From NCBI GenBank assembly GCA_021234155.1, contig JAJEKV010000017.1, positions 20,156,501 to 20,220,500 on the forward strand: DNA of 64,000 bases, in the 5' to 3' direction. A program made the position numbers and the translations under genes. The stretch comes from Isoetes taiwanensis. Taxonomy: Eukaryota; Streptophyta; Lycopodiopsida; Isoetales; Isoetaceae. Every line of letters starts with the position of its first letter. Position 1 is the stretch's first letter. The notes beneath the pieces are model-generated. The model saw nothing but the letters and a program-made list of their open reading frames with translations. It searched no databases and was not told the DNA's origin. Positions 11,651 through 22,129 of the stretch are shown one piece after another.

Positions 11651-12240
11651 CGATCCAGGCGGATCGCGATTCTCGAGCAGGCGAGCATGCAAGAGCCCAT
11701 CGTTACTGCATGCATTACATGCATTTTGAACCTCTCATCAGGTTGGGGTCGCTATTTCTTCTGCATTCGCCTTGACTTCTCATCGGCGGCTTTCTCTTAG
11801 CCTTGGCCCGGTGTTTTGGGTTATGTTCTATGCTCTCCCTCCTCCTCCCTTAAGTATTTTGTTTATATATGTTTGTTGGTGGCTTGGCCTTTAATCAACC
11901 CTAAGCTTTTGGGGGTTTTGTTCTTCTCTATTGTGTTTTGTGGTCTTATGCAGTGCAGGCGTTGCGGCGTTGGTTTCTTTTGGAGCGTGGGTTTTGGGAA
12001 GTTTAGCGGCCGGCGTTGTCTAAGCCCTTACTAGGGCTTATCGCTAGGGTTTTTCCTCGAAAACCCGAAGGGCGGGTTTTTAATCCCCGGGCGATAAGCC
12101 CTAAGGTGTACACTAGCCAAACATCTATGATATATATTTTTGTATTTTGGGGTCCGTGTGTTATTTGGATATTCCTATTTTTTGTTTTGGGTAGCTTGCG
12201 ATATGCGGCTACCCACTCTCTACCATTGTAATTACACTGC
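11651..12240 (+). repeat. DIRS terminal unit, second left copy
   Basis: The start repeats the first unit closely (CGATCCAGGCGGATCG, ATTCTCGAGCAGG, CGAGCATGCAAGAG). It continues with a segment absent from the first copy, including the hairpin at 12033-12102 and CTACCCACTCTCTACC near 12220, that is also present in the solo unit at 55937-56815. Confidence 0.7.
12033..12102 (+). promoter_or_regulatory. Conserved LTR-type hairpin, copy A
   Basis: The arms AGGGCTTATCGC (12033-12044) and GCGATAAGCCCT (12091-12102) pair perfectly around a loop with TAGGGTTTTTCC, TCGAAAACCC and GGGTTTTTAATCCC. Similar GGTTTTTCC / GGGTTTTTAA blocks are known near the RNA end-processing region of plant LTRs. Copies occur at 56363-56432 and 26724-26794, and the stem is kept while its sequence changes. 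Confidence 0.7.
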
Positions 12241-12279
12241 TGGGATGAATAGAAAAGCCCCATCCATCGGCCGGTTTGG

Positions 12280-12450
12280 TGTGCATTGCGAGTCCCTTAC
12301 CAGAATGGCATCGATCCGAGCCGTCGGATCGGCATTCTGGGAAGGGGCGAGCTGCTATATGAGACGTCATTCCAGTTGTAGCAGGTTATCGGCGTTCTTC
12401 TCACGGCGGTTGATTCTCCATCTTTGCCTTTGACTCCCTCCTCAAAGATT
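12280..12450 (+). repeat. Left direct repeat of DIRS-like element
   Basis: This stretch, from GTGCATTGCGAGTCC through CTATATGAGACGTCATTCC to TTTGCCTTTGACTCCCTCCTC, aligns with 19560-19735 in the same orientation at high similarity. It contains a near-perfect 41-bp palindrome at 12300-12340 with arms CCAGAATG...ATCCGA and TCGGATC...CATTCTGG. Confidence 0.85.
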
Positions 12451-13756
12451 CGCTTCACGCGATACCGTTCTACTCAGCAGCGCTTCTTCCTCACATGGAT
12501 CGAGATCCTTTTCTTCGAGAGCTAGCTGGGGTGGTTTTTCTCATCAGTCTGCTCGTCTTACTCTGGAAGGTATGGCCTCTTCTCCTCAATTGCCTGTCTG
12601 CACAGGTATAGCCCCTTTTTCGGTTGGTATTTTTCCGCTTGTTGGCGGTTGTAGGATGATTCTTTTGATTGGTTTATGAGATGGGCTGTCAGGAAGCAAC
12701 ATGCAGATTGATTGGGTCGGGTCCCTCCGGATCTGGGTTCTTTGGGGATTTGGTTTCAGCTAGGTATGCAGGTTCATTTGGGAGATGGTGGTGGTTCGTC
12801 CAGTTTGTCTGATGCAACAAGCATGCTTTGTTTTTTGGGAAGAGATTTCATGGTTTGTTGGGGACATGCAGGTGCTTTTCCCGTTCGAGATCTAATCCAT
12901 CTTAGCATATCTTAGCATGCAGGTTGCGATTCAGGTCAGCCCTTTGGCCCCTGCCTCCCCCCTCTGATCATCGCTTGGGATTCTTGTGCAGGCGGGCCCC
13001 GGCCCGCCCAGATATGCTCGCCCGTTCTCCCGGGAGGTCGATTTGCGAGACCACGGCGGCGGGTTCTTTGTGCGGTATGCCGGGGACCTCGGTTGTTCAA
13101 CCATTGGTCCAAAGCGGGCATCGGAAGAAGGAAAAAGGGGGGAGGTCTAATTTCTCCAGCTAGATCGGGGGCGGGACGGGATCATAAGCGATCTTGGCGG
13201 AGTTCGAACAGCAAAGCGGGGAGGTTTAGCCCACTGCTTCGTCCCAATCTGAGCTTCCTTGAGGGCGATCGAGGCGATTTTTATTTGCCCGATTTCCTTT
13301 GGTCGATTCAGCCTCTCTTCCTCGTTTGCCATCTCTGCGGCTAGTTTGAGATGAGTTTTTATTTGGGTTATCTCGATCTTTTTTTCGATTTCATGGTTGA
13401 CATTTGTTTTTATTTTTAGTCTTGCTTATTGGTTCTTCTTTAGCTTTCACTACATGCATGGTTATGTTTAGGCTTAGCTTATCGATTGGTCTAATTTGGG
13501 CATGCATGGTGGGCGTTCCTTGCATTAAATTTGGTTTTGCGGTCGGTTTTCATTATGCTTATTTTATGGATGGTTGTTTTGGGTTGATTTATCCTCACCA
13601 ATGTTTATTGAAAGCTTAATTGTAAATTTGGTCTTAGGTTTGTTTTTTGCCCAACCCTTTTTTTAAGCCCCTTTCTTTCTCCTCTCATGCATTGCTCCTA
13701 CTTTTTTCCACGGCTTGCTTTCTCTGCTCTCATAGTAAACCTTTCTGCCATTCGAT

Positions 13757-14221
13757 ATGGCTTTTGGTTGTCCTTGTTGTTCTCTGGATCACGGGCTGTT
13801 GGAGTTTTCTCACCCCTTCATCACCCCCATGGTTGACATGGGCGACATCATCTTTACCGCGGAGCACGCGGAGGTGCTTCACCCCTCTGCGAGCGGTTTG
13901 CGATGGGGCGAGAGGACATCGGCCGGCCAGCCGGAGTTTTTCCGATCATTATACCTTTATGCCTCCTTGTCTCCTTATTTAGTGGCGAGTGTTTCGGCTT
14001 TTGGTAGCGTGGATTCTCATCGCCATCGCTTTCTTGGCGATGTCATTCTACAATGGGGCTTTTCGTCCCTCGAGCCACTTTCTCCGAAGGAGATTCTTTA
14101 CATCCTCAAGGCCGCCCACCCCATTTTCTTCCCATATACCGGCGTTAGGCATGGGGTGGGTGGCGTGATTCCTTTGAGGTTGGGTTGTGGTTTTGTAATA
14201 ATCGGCATATCCCCGTTCTAA
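13757..14221 (+). pseudogene. Possible first ORF of the DIRS-like element
   Basis: A 154-codon open frame occupies the position where DIRS elements carry their gag-like first ORF, upstream of RT. It includes PSASGLRWGERTSAGQPEFF and LGDVILQWGFSSLEPLSPKE, which look protein-like, and a Gly-rich end. I do not recognise a domain. Neighbouring stretches (15.0-16.5 kb) are Ser/Pro-rich in several frames and may be the rest of this protein. Confidence 0.35.
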
Positions 14222-16789
14222 GGAATAAGGGGCAAAACCCCATTTGATTTTTTTTGTGCTATGTTTAAACTCTTTAGTTGTTTATCTGTGTTGGTAATGT
14301 TATGGATGGCTTAGTGCTTTAGGCGTTTTATAAGTTCAATCGTATTTTTAGGTATGGCTAGATTAAATTCTCATGGGGGATCGGGTGGCATTCTTATTTC
14401 ACTTATGTGTATTTTTGTAGACTTTAAATTCCTTTTTATGTTTCCTTTTTCAAAGTAGTGCTATGGTTGTTTTTGCATCCGCCATATGTGCTAAGGGGTT
14501 GAAATTCTTGCATCATTATCTTAGATGGTTTCTTATTAAGTCTTGCATACTTCATGATTCTTACTTGGGGGGGGAGGCTAAGGTTAGCATGCATCCGGTT
14601 TTTCCCAATTATGTCTCAACTCTTTGGTGGTTGTATTTGTGTTTTTAACGTTGTGGATGGCTCATTGCTTTAGGCATTTTCCTATTATAAGTTCCTTCAG
14701 TATATCTCTTCTATTTTGGCTAGACTAACTTCTCATGGGGGCCTAGGGTGGCATTCTTATTTTCGGCTATGCGTAATTTTTCGTAGACTTACATTTCATG
14801 TTTTTCCCTTTCAAGTTTGGTATTATGATTGTTTGGCATCCGACATATATAAGGGTTGATGGTTTTTTGGTTTTGATGGGGCGAAGTTCTTAATCCTTAT
14901 TCTAATGGTTTTATTATTAGTTTTGTAGATTTCATGATTTTACTTTTTAGGGGTGAGGCTTCCGGTCTTAGTTTTCTTTGCACCCGGAGGGGGGTACTTA
15001 CAAAATATGTTTGTGGAAAGGGGGTATAGGCCCATCTAACATTGATATGCATTGGCAACAATGGTACTTATTTTTGGTCAGGCTACCTATGGGGATGATG
15101 TCATTCATTATAGTCTGTTTTTTTTGCATTTTTTTTTTCTATTCGTCTTGTGGTTTGTATTGTCTTCCCAGAAGGTTGCTCTCATCCTAACTATGTTGGC
15201 TTTTTATCTTGTCTTTGTTTTCGGGGGAGGACCAAGAAATGGTACTTTGGTGTTTCTTTTCTTTGTGGCCCAAGGTTTTAGGGGTTTTTTCGCTGTTGTG
15301 TCCATAGGCTTAAGGTACATATCATGGGGCGCATGGGGTCGTGGCGTGCCTTTCCTCTTTTCCACCTCGTTTCATGCCTTGATTTTTTCTTCATTATCTA
15401 TTCTTACGTGTTCCTCGTTTTGCGGGTTATTGAGCTCATCCCTTCGCTTCGGAACCACGGCTTCTACCTCGTCAGGATCTCTTTCCCCAGCGTCTGGCTT
15501 TCGGGCTGCGGGTGCGTCGTCGTCGGTGAGAAGCCTCTCTTTCTCGACCGCGGATTCGGGGGAACTGCCTCGGTTTCCCCGTCATCACCCTCCACCACTT
15601 TTTCCTTTTGGCCCTCATACGCCTTTCGTCACCTTCTTCCCTTTCTCCATCACGGGGTTGCTTCCCCTTGTTCTCCCCCATATGGCTCCGCTTTTTCATC
15701 CCTCCACCTCTTTTTCGGCCCCTTCTCCTCCCTCTGCCTCTTCTCCTTTTGATTATACCCGGTATTTTATGCGAGCTCCAACAGAGAGGGCTACTTTGCG
15801 AGGAGCCGGTCTTGGTTACCGCGGCTCTCGTCCGTCGTCAGATGCGCAGCTTGAACACCTTGGCGGGATATCTGAGAGGCTGCTTTCGGCCGTGCCGACT
15901 TTGAGCGCGACTCCTTACGACATTAATACGAGTTGGCGTCGGCTATGGACACCAGGTTTCCTTTGGATCTATGGGAATGACTCGCCATGTTGAGGGCGGC
16001 TATTAGGAGGGCGTCGCACATGGTGGAAGAAGGTAAGCGTTTGGCGGACCAAGAGATGAAATTTGTTTTGATTGCCCGACCAACCACGGCCACGAGGTTG
16101 CCCGCCGGTTTAGTGAGTCCCCCGTCTTGATTTTCTTCGATGAATCTAAGCGGCGCCGGGCCAAAAGTTTGCCCATGAGAAAGCGTCTATCCGGATTCGG
16201 CGTTCTTCTCCTTATCTGCCCCTCGTTTTATCCCCTTCTTAGCCCTCCAACGCCAACCCATCCTCTCTTATTTTGTACTTTTCTGCGGCCGTTTTAGCCA
16301 TCACCGTGGTTTTTCGTCGACTTTTTCTCACAATGCGGTCCCCCCCATGTCTCCACCTTTTCTCCACTTTTTTCTCGGGCACGCTTGCTCCCTCTCCTTT
16401 GTTGACTCTATCTCCTCAATCACCCCAACCCCCTTTGCCTCAGTCATCTCCATCACGGTCTTTCGTAATGTCGCCAAGTGCATTTTTTAGTGTCTCGATG
16501 TAATTATGGTTTGTGTCATCAATAAAAAGCGTGCTTAATTTGATGTGTTATCTTTTTCTGCAGTTGCCAAGTTTTAGCCTCTCCCTTGCCTCATTTCCCC
16601 TTTGACCCTACAGCCCTTGATACCCACTATGCTACTTTAATGCGTCGGTAGCCTCTCTGCCTTGTTTACCATTTTGGCACTCTATTTCCATGAACCCCTT
16701 GTTATTTCTTGGATTGGCTGGTTACCCCCTTCCTTGGGCACGGGCCCCTTCCCAACCATTTTTTCCGTCCCAACCTTTTTATTTGTCCT

Positions 16790-17660
16790 CCCAACTCCCA
16801 TTTGCAGCTCAGCTATTAGGTGACCTTACGCTACGAGGGGCAATCATGCAAGTTCTGGCCGCCCTTTCTTTTGTTCTCCTTGGGGAGTCCCCAAGGGGGC
16901 CCACAAGTTCGCCTTATTCTTGATTTCGTCACCTTAATTCTTCCTTATCATCCCATCCTTCCGATTCTGAGTCCCTTTCACGATGCCTTGTCATTACTTC
17001 AACCTCTCGATTTTCTTTTTACTCACGGATTTAAAAGTCGGGCTATCATCATGTTCCTATCGGCCCCCCACACCATACCTTCTTGGGTTTCCAACTCGGC
17101 GGCTTATTTTATGTATTTACAATGCTCCCCTTTGGTCTTGCATCCGCCCCTTTGTTTTACCAAACTTATCGCCCCCTTAGTTAGATCCTGGCGTCTTCTG
17201 CCGGTGTCCATTTGCACTCCTTACATGGGCGATTTTCTTTTCTTGACCGCGTGAACACTTAAGCCCTCAATATCATTATCATTTCTGATCGCAACATCTG
17301 GGTTTTCTTATTGCATGGCCTAAATGTCGTCTCAGTTTCCCATCGCACAATTTTCCTTGGGTTCCTCCTTGACTCTTCTTCTATGATTATTTGTTTGTCG
17401 TCCAAGAAGTTAGAAAAATTTTTCCAGCTTTCCTCATCTATTCTCTCTTCCTCTCGTTTGACTTCTTCGCCATCTTGCTAGATTCCTTGGTTTTTACGCA
17501 ATCTCTCGCATCGTTTTCGGTTCCTTGGTCTCTTCCCTCACCTTTTTCTCTTATCTTCTCATCTGACCTTTTTACGGGATGCCCCTATTTCATTATCATC
17601 GTTAGCCAGCATGGAAATTTTGCTCACGGGAATCATCGCCAGCTCTCTCTGTTTTAAGCC
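16790..17660 (+). pseudogene. DIRS-type reverse transcriptase remnant
   Basis: Translated across frameshifts, the segment reads TLRGAIMQVLAA, then a RLILDF/FRHLNS block, KSGYHHVPIGPPHHTFLGFQ at about 17030-17095 and YVFTMLPFGLASAPLFYQ at about 17110-17165. It continues with FLGFLLDSSSMII at about 17355-17395, followed by a Lys-Leu block. The KSGYHH...FLGF...LPFGL.SAP string is typical of DIRS and related Ty3-like RTs. The YxDD catalytic motif, expected near 17220, is not preserved. Several stops prevent translation. Confidence 0.82.
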
Positions 17661-17699
17661 CTATTTCTCCTCTCCGTCGGTAGTCCATTGTTTTAGGTT

Positions 17700-18160
17700 T
17701 TGATGCTAAGCGCTTTTTTTGGTTGGGGGTTGGTTGCTTCGCTTTTGGCCAAAGCAGGTGTTGATTTTATGGGTCTTTTGAAATTTGAATACGCCCGATC
17801 ATCCACATGGCGTGAGCTTTTGCTTTTCACGGTCCTACGGTCGGCTTTACCTTTTATCCATTCGGTGGTCACGGTCCGGCGGGGATAATTTAAGCGTCGC
17901 CTCCATTCTTGGAAGGGTGGTTTCGCTTCTCAGATATTCACCTCGGCTTTGGAAATTTTTTCTTACGTGTTTCCATTGTGCTATTTACGTAGAGCGGTTT
18001 GGATTCCCGCTCGAGCAGAATGGGCGGATTACCTTTCGGTTGCCTCGGTCAGATGAGTTTGCCCTCAGCGCCATGGTGTTTCCGGCATATTGATTACGTA
18101 TGGGGCCCGCATCATGTTGACCGTTTTGCTTCACCTATTAATCACAAACTCCCGTTTTTA
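17700..18160 (+). pseudogene. RNase H and DRFAS segment of DIRS pol
   Basis: The segment gives SSTWRELL, RSALPFIHSV and RRGDNLSVASIL at about 17795-17920, a pattern of the DIRS/LTR RNase H domain with its D-N-x-S/A-V motif. After a frame change WGPHHVDRFASPINHKLPF follows at about 18098-18155, matching the conserved block downstream of RNase H in DIRS polyproteins. Frames change at least twice. It follows RT directly, as expected for one polyprotein. Confidence 0.8.
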
Positions 18161-19079
18161 ACACCCGGTTTGCATATCCCCATCATTATCCCGCGGACGC
18201 CTTCACCTATGATTGGCACATCTTTAATAATTCTTGTTTTCCCCCCTCAGGCTATGATTCCCGTGTCTTGCACCATCGCGGCGGCTTGTCGCGCTCGGAT
18301 GACTTTTGGTGGTTTTATATTGGCCCTCACTGGTGGCCTCTTCTATGCAATGGCGGAGTCATGGGCACCTTTTATTGTGGATGTATTATTTTTTTGATGC
18401 TTTTTCTCATGCTTTGTTGCCAAGTTTGTCAACCTCATTTACGGGGTGTCGGCGTCATGTAGCTATTTATGTTCTTATTTGTCACTTTATCACGGAATAA
18501 TATTTGGATTCTCTTGGTTTATTTTATTCGTCAATTTAATGTGGATTAACGAGTGCATTCTTTCTTTTTGTGGCGGTTGCCGGCGCTTAATTCCTCTGCT
18601 CACATTCCTCTATTCTTTTCTTCGGCTCCCCTTAGTTTTTTTTTTTTCATCGCGCCCCTTCTACCATCTCGCCTATGTTGCTATGTTTGGCGTTTTGTAC
18701 TCTGGTGCGCTCACACTCTATATCTTATCTCCACAGCTTCCCCTTCCATTTGTCAGCGGCGTTTTTGCTTCTCTCCACCTGTAGGATATGTCTTCCTCCC
18801 AAATTATTAATACGACCTCATTGCGATATCCTTTTTCATCGGCTTTTCAATCTTCCCTAAGCCCTCGGTTCTCCCCTTGCCATCTTTGCTTTCGTCCCGC
18901 CGCATCTCGTCATGCCGCCCTCCTCGCACTTTTTTTTTGCCTCTTCTTCCCCATCACGTGCGTTCCGCCATTACTCGATTTCGCCCCCCTCGGTACGCCT
19001 TTTAGATCCCTAGCTTTCGGGCGCCCTCATTCTCCTTTCGCCAGCGGCTTTTTTGCATCTCAGAGAATACTGGCTTTGA

Positions 19080-19510
19080 ATTAGCGCGACTTATCCTTCT
19101 CTCCACCTTACGTCGAGATTTTTATCCGTCGGTCCAAGAGATCGGCTTGCGGGGCCACCATTTAAGCTGCTTCGTTTGCCCTCCCTCTTTTTGCCGGTCA
19201 CTATTCTTCAAGCGTCTTATTTCGTCCGGTCGCTACCCTCTCTTGGACCCTCCCTCCGTGCCTTTTTGGCGCTAACCGGAGTCCTGGCCCCCTATCCTAT
19301 CGCGGCAATTTCGTTCTTGGTGGCGGTGTTTGCTTCGCGATCGGCTTAGACCCTTCGGTATGGGACACATTATTTCGTCGTGGAAATTATGGCGGCGGCA
19401 TCTCGAGGGTTTCTCGGACAGCGGCTTTCGGCTACCACGGACGATGGCGTTAACCCGTCACCCTCTCGCTATGTCTTTGCATATTTCGAGTCATCACACG
19501 GAGGTCTCCG
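19080..19510 (+). pseudogene. Tyrosine recombinase C-terminal remnant
   Basis: Near 19350-19455, two frames together give DTLFRRGNYGGGIS and RGFLGQRLSATTDDGVNP. This matches the C-terminal box of tyrosine recombinases, where the pattern LGH-x-S-xx-TT-x-(Y/R) precedes the catalytic tyrosine. The upstream stretch (18.5-19.3 kb) should hold the rest of the enzyme but is too decayed to align. The domain sits after RNase H and before the right repeats, the DIRS position. Confidence 0.65.
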
Positions 19511-19559
19511 CCGCGCTTGGGCCTTTAGATTGGTTCTCTGGCGGTGAAGGCGGTTTAAT

Positions 19560-19735
19560 TGTGCATTGCGGAGTCCTTACGAATGGCATCGTCCGGCCCG
19601 TCGGATCGGCGATACGGGAAGGGGCGAGCCGCTATATGAGACGTCATTCCGGTTGTAGCGGGTTATCGGCGTTCTTCTCCACCTGGAAAAGCGAGTTCTC
19701 CATCTTTGCCTTTGACTCCCTCCTCACACGCCCCA
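19560..19735 (+). repeat. Right direct repeat of DIRS-like element
   Basis: This is the partner of 12280-12450. It shares GAATGGCATCG, CCGTCGGATCGGC, GGGAAGGGGCGAGC, TATATGAGACGTCATTCC and TTTGCCTTTGACTCCCTCCTC in the same order and strand. Its palindrome is more decayed than the left one. Confidence 0.85.
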
Positions 19736-19813
19736 TAGGTTGTTCGGGTTTTGTTACATTGTTTTGTTTCATTTAAGTCGTTGTTACACCTGCGGGTGCA
19801 TGTTATTTTCCAC

Positions 19814-20120
19814 CTTTGGAGGTCATGCGAGAACTTTATATATCTATTTTATCGGTCCACCCGAGGGTGATGTGTCTGGCTGCGATATATATGTATTTTT
19901 AATTTGGTCCACCCATGGGGTGATGTTGCTTTTCATGTCTACATATATCTATTTTTATACGGTCCCCCCGGGTGGACGGATAAAAAATAGATATGTAGAC
20001 ATGAAAAAAGCAATAAACTGGGTGGACCAAATTAAAAAATACATATATATCGCTAAAAGCATCACCCGGCGGGTGGACCGTGATAAAATAGATATATAAA
20101 GTTCTGCATGACCTCCAAAG
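19814..20120. repeat. 307-bp long hairpin near right end of DIRS-like element
   Basis: The outer arms are CTTTGGAGGTCATGC (19814-19828) and its exact reverse complement (20106-20120). Pairing continues inward through TATATATCTATTTTAT, GGTCCACCC, ATACATATATAT-like and GTCTACATAT-like blocks to a centre near 19968 (CCCCCC/GGGTGG). Both arms are about 150 bp with scattered mismatches. A transcript would fold into a long double strand. Confidence 0.9.
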
Positions 20121-20471
20121 GGCGTTGTTGTGTCATGCGAGTCGCAGCTCGAGAACTGTACTTATATGGTCCTTCCAAAGAACCAAATCAAAGAAGAGTA
20201 TGGTGACTAAGACTGGGTTGAAGCTAGAATGCTCTGAATAAAGAATGCCATACTTGGGGTTGTTGTTCACACATCCTGTTATCTGGAAAGACAAGAAACA
20301 TAAACACTTCAATTCAATTCAATTTCCTCAATCAACCACGGGGCATCTTCTTTTCCCTCATTAATGCTTCATGACAGAATTTTACATGCATTAAATCTGT
20401 GCATTGAATTGAAGGCTTCATTTCTTAATCCCACGGATTTTTACACCATGCAATCACAACTGGCCAGTTTC

Positions 20472-21039
20472 CATGCAAGAAATTGTCCAATGTTTGGACT
20501 ACGAAGTGAAATCCCTATTATTATGTTTATGAAAAAGTCACTTGGCAGCAAACAAAATGAAGCCTAACTTAGTCTAAAGTCTTTAGAAAAACGACAATGG
20601 TCTTTAAGCAAAGCTAGAGTTTAACTTGCTAAAGCTTTCATAACAATAATGCCAAGTTTGAATCTTTCTTCACTCGAAAACATGGGATCTACATTGAATT
20701 GACAATGCACACGCAGTCAGAAACTAGGTCTTAGACCAGGCCTTACAAGCAGTTGTAGTTTCCAGAAATCACAACACCATGCAAGAAATTGTCCAATGTT
20801 TGAACTAGGAAGTGAAATCCCGATTAAATGAGTATGAAAAAGTCACTTGGTAGCAAACAAAATGAAGCCTAACTTAGTCTAAAGTCTCTAGAAAAACGAC
20901 AATGGTATTTAAGCAAAGCTAGAGTTTAACTTGTTAAAGCTTCGATAACAATAATACCACACTCGAAGACATGGGGTCTACGTTGAATTGACAATGCTTA
21001 CCCACTCAGAAACTACGTCTTAGAGCAGGCCTTACAAGC
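20472..21039 (+). repeat. Direct duplication of about 270 bp
   Basis: Copy one (20472-20750) and copy two (20778-21039) both run from CATGCAAGAAATTGTCCAAT to GGCCTTACAAGC. They share long exact words such as AGCAAACAAAATGAAGCC. Small deletions shorten the second copy. No coding sequence is apparent. The Helitron begins 48 bp downstream. Confidence 0.9.
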
Positions 21040-21285
21040 CTTAAGTCCCAAATCCTTAAGTTGTCCAGGTCTTTCTGCATATGGTCATCCTATATTATAA
21101 AATTTTGATGTATGTCTGTCTTGAGTCTCGCCCTAAAATTGGATGGCTTAGATTGAAGCCCTAAATCGGGCGGTCCTGAAAGAAGGAAAATTGGTTCTCT
21201 CTGTGATCGAGGAGTGGAGAAGGCAGCGATTGCCGGACCTACTTGCCTTACCATCAATTGCAGGAGATTGCAGGCAAAAGCAGGG

Positions 21286-21370
21286 GATGTAAGACCCGAT
21301 GATTGGTATTGTTCTGCTGGTAGCCGCAATGCTCATAACTTTGCAAGCAGAAATAATTGTTTTAGCATAC
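21286..21370 (+). pseudogene. RanBP2-type zinc-finger exon fragment
   Basis: The frame reads DVRPDDWYCSAGSRNAHNFA, then SRNNCF. This matches plant RanBP2-type zinc fingers (W-x-C ... C-x3-N-F-x-S-R ... C-x2-C), modules that bind RNA or ubiquitin. Two of the four cysteine positions are replaced (Arg from a CGC codon, and Ile), so zinc binding should be lost. No other part of the source gene is evident. It lies inside the Helitron. Confidence 0.6.
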
Positions 21371-21617
21371 AAAGACAAGTCTTTGGAGTGTCGTCAGGAA
21401 GGTATGATAGAGGCCGAAGAAGGAAGCTGGCGACCTGCTGTAGTGTCACAGAAGAAATATCGTGGCATGCTCCCGAAGGAATATTGCGGCAAGCTTTTTG
21501 GTAAATGCAGTTCCATATCTTTCTTTTATTTCCTGCTTCATGTTCGGTTCATGTTAGGTCCATTGCGTTTATCAAGGAAGCTAACGGCTGTGGATTTGTT
21601 ACACGATCTTCTTGCAG

Positions 21618-22129
21618 GGAGAGTTCAGTCAGTGCACATTCCTGCATATTCTACTGCTGGATATGCTGGATATGGAGCGGGAATTGCGAGTTGCTATATG
21701 CTGCAAAGTCCATGGCATAGAGGATCGGTTCATAATTTGGCTAATTTGGCTGGGCATTTGTCGTGGAACTTAGTTCAGTTGATTCGAATGGCATGTCCCA
21801 TGTTCAGTTACTGTATGGCTGGTATAGCCATTAATTGTATGTCTACTGATAACCATCGTTGTTATTGTGCAGGTTTCAAAAACTATACCAGCTTATCCAG
21901 ATATTTATTTTGTTGTCGAGGATTATGAAGATACTTTTGAAGCTGTGTTGAGGCAACTTTTGAAGATTGTGTTATGACATGTAAGTCATATTAAGTCCAG
22001 TCCTATTCCTTTTAGAATAAATAAAGTCTGGGCCGTAGCTTGGCAATGGTCACATGTTCTTACAAACACAGATCATTGTTCTGAGCTGAATGCATCTGGA
22101 GGAGCAGCCTTTGCCATGCTGCATTCTTA
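21618..22129 (+). pseudogene. Exons of a conserved plant protein of unknown function
   Basis: After an acceptor TTCTTGCAG, 21618-21836 reads GYAGYGAGIASCYMLQSPWH, then an NLAGHLSWNLVQL block. After TTGTGCAG, 21873-21955 reads PAYPDIYFVVEDYEDTFEAV. After further decay, 22062-22129 gives LTNTDHC and LNASGGAAFAMLHS. The three pieces are in the order expected of one gene and resemble a plant protein I cannot name with confidence. A stop (21974) and an 18-bp insertion-like run after TFEAV disrupt it. A further possible exon at 22216-22275 (LANLGYFKKAENILEASN) may come from the same or another gene. All lie within the Helitron. Confidence 0.5.

Larger units (their letters stand above)
11136..20158 (+). 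mobile_element. Decayed DIRS-like tyrosine-recombinase retroelement
   Basis: The region carries, in order on the plus strand, reverse transcriptase, RNase H, a DRFAS-type conserved segment and a tyrosine-recombinase C-terminus, which is the diagnostic gene order of DIRS-group retroelements. These integrate by a recombinase and circular intermediate instead of a DDE integrase. Repeats of one family lie at both ends: terminal units at 11136-11646 and 11651-12240, a direct repeat at 12280-12440 matching 19560-19735, and a right end at about 20118-20158 (TTGTTGTGTCATGCGAG...CTCGAGAAC) matching the end of the first left unit. Many frameshifts, stops and a strong C-to-T bias in the plus strand show an old copy. 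Whether the repeats form inverted ends or split direct repeats cannot be settled by eye. Confidence 0.8.

Noticed and set aside
15052-15993. 313-codon open frame as a genuine membrane protein gene
   Set aside because: Its hydrophobicity comes from the T-rich decayed DIRS sequence; overlapping frames look similar and no domain is visible.
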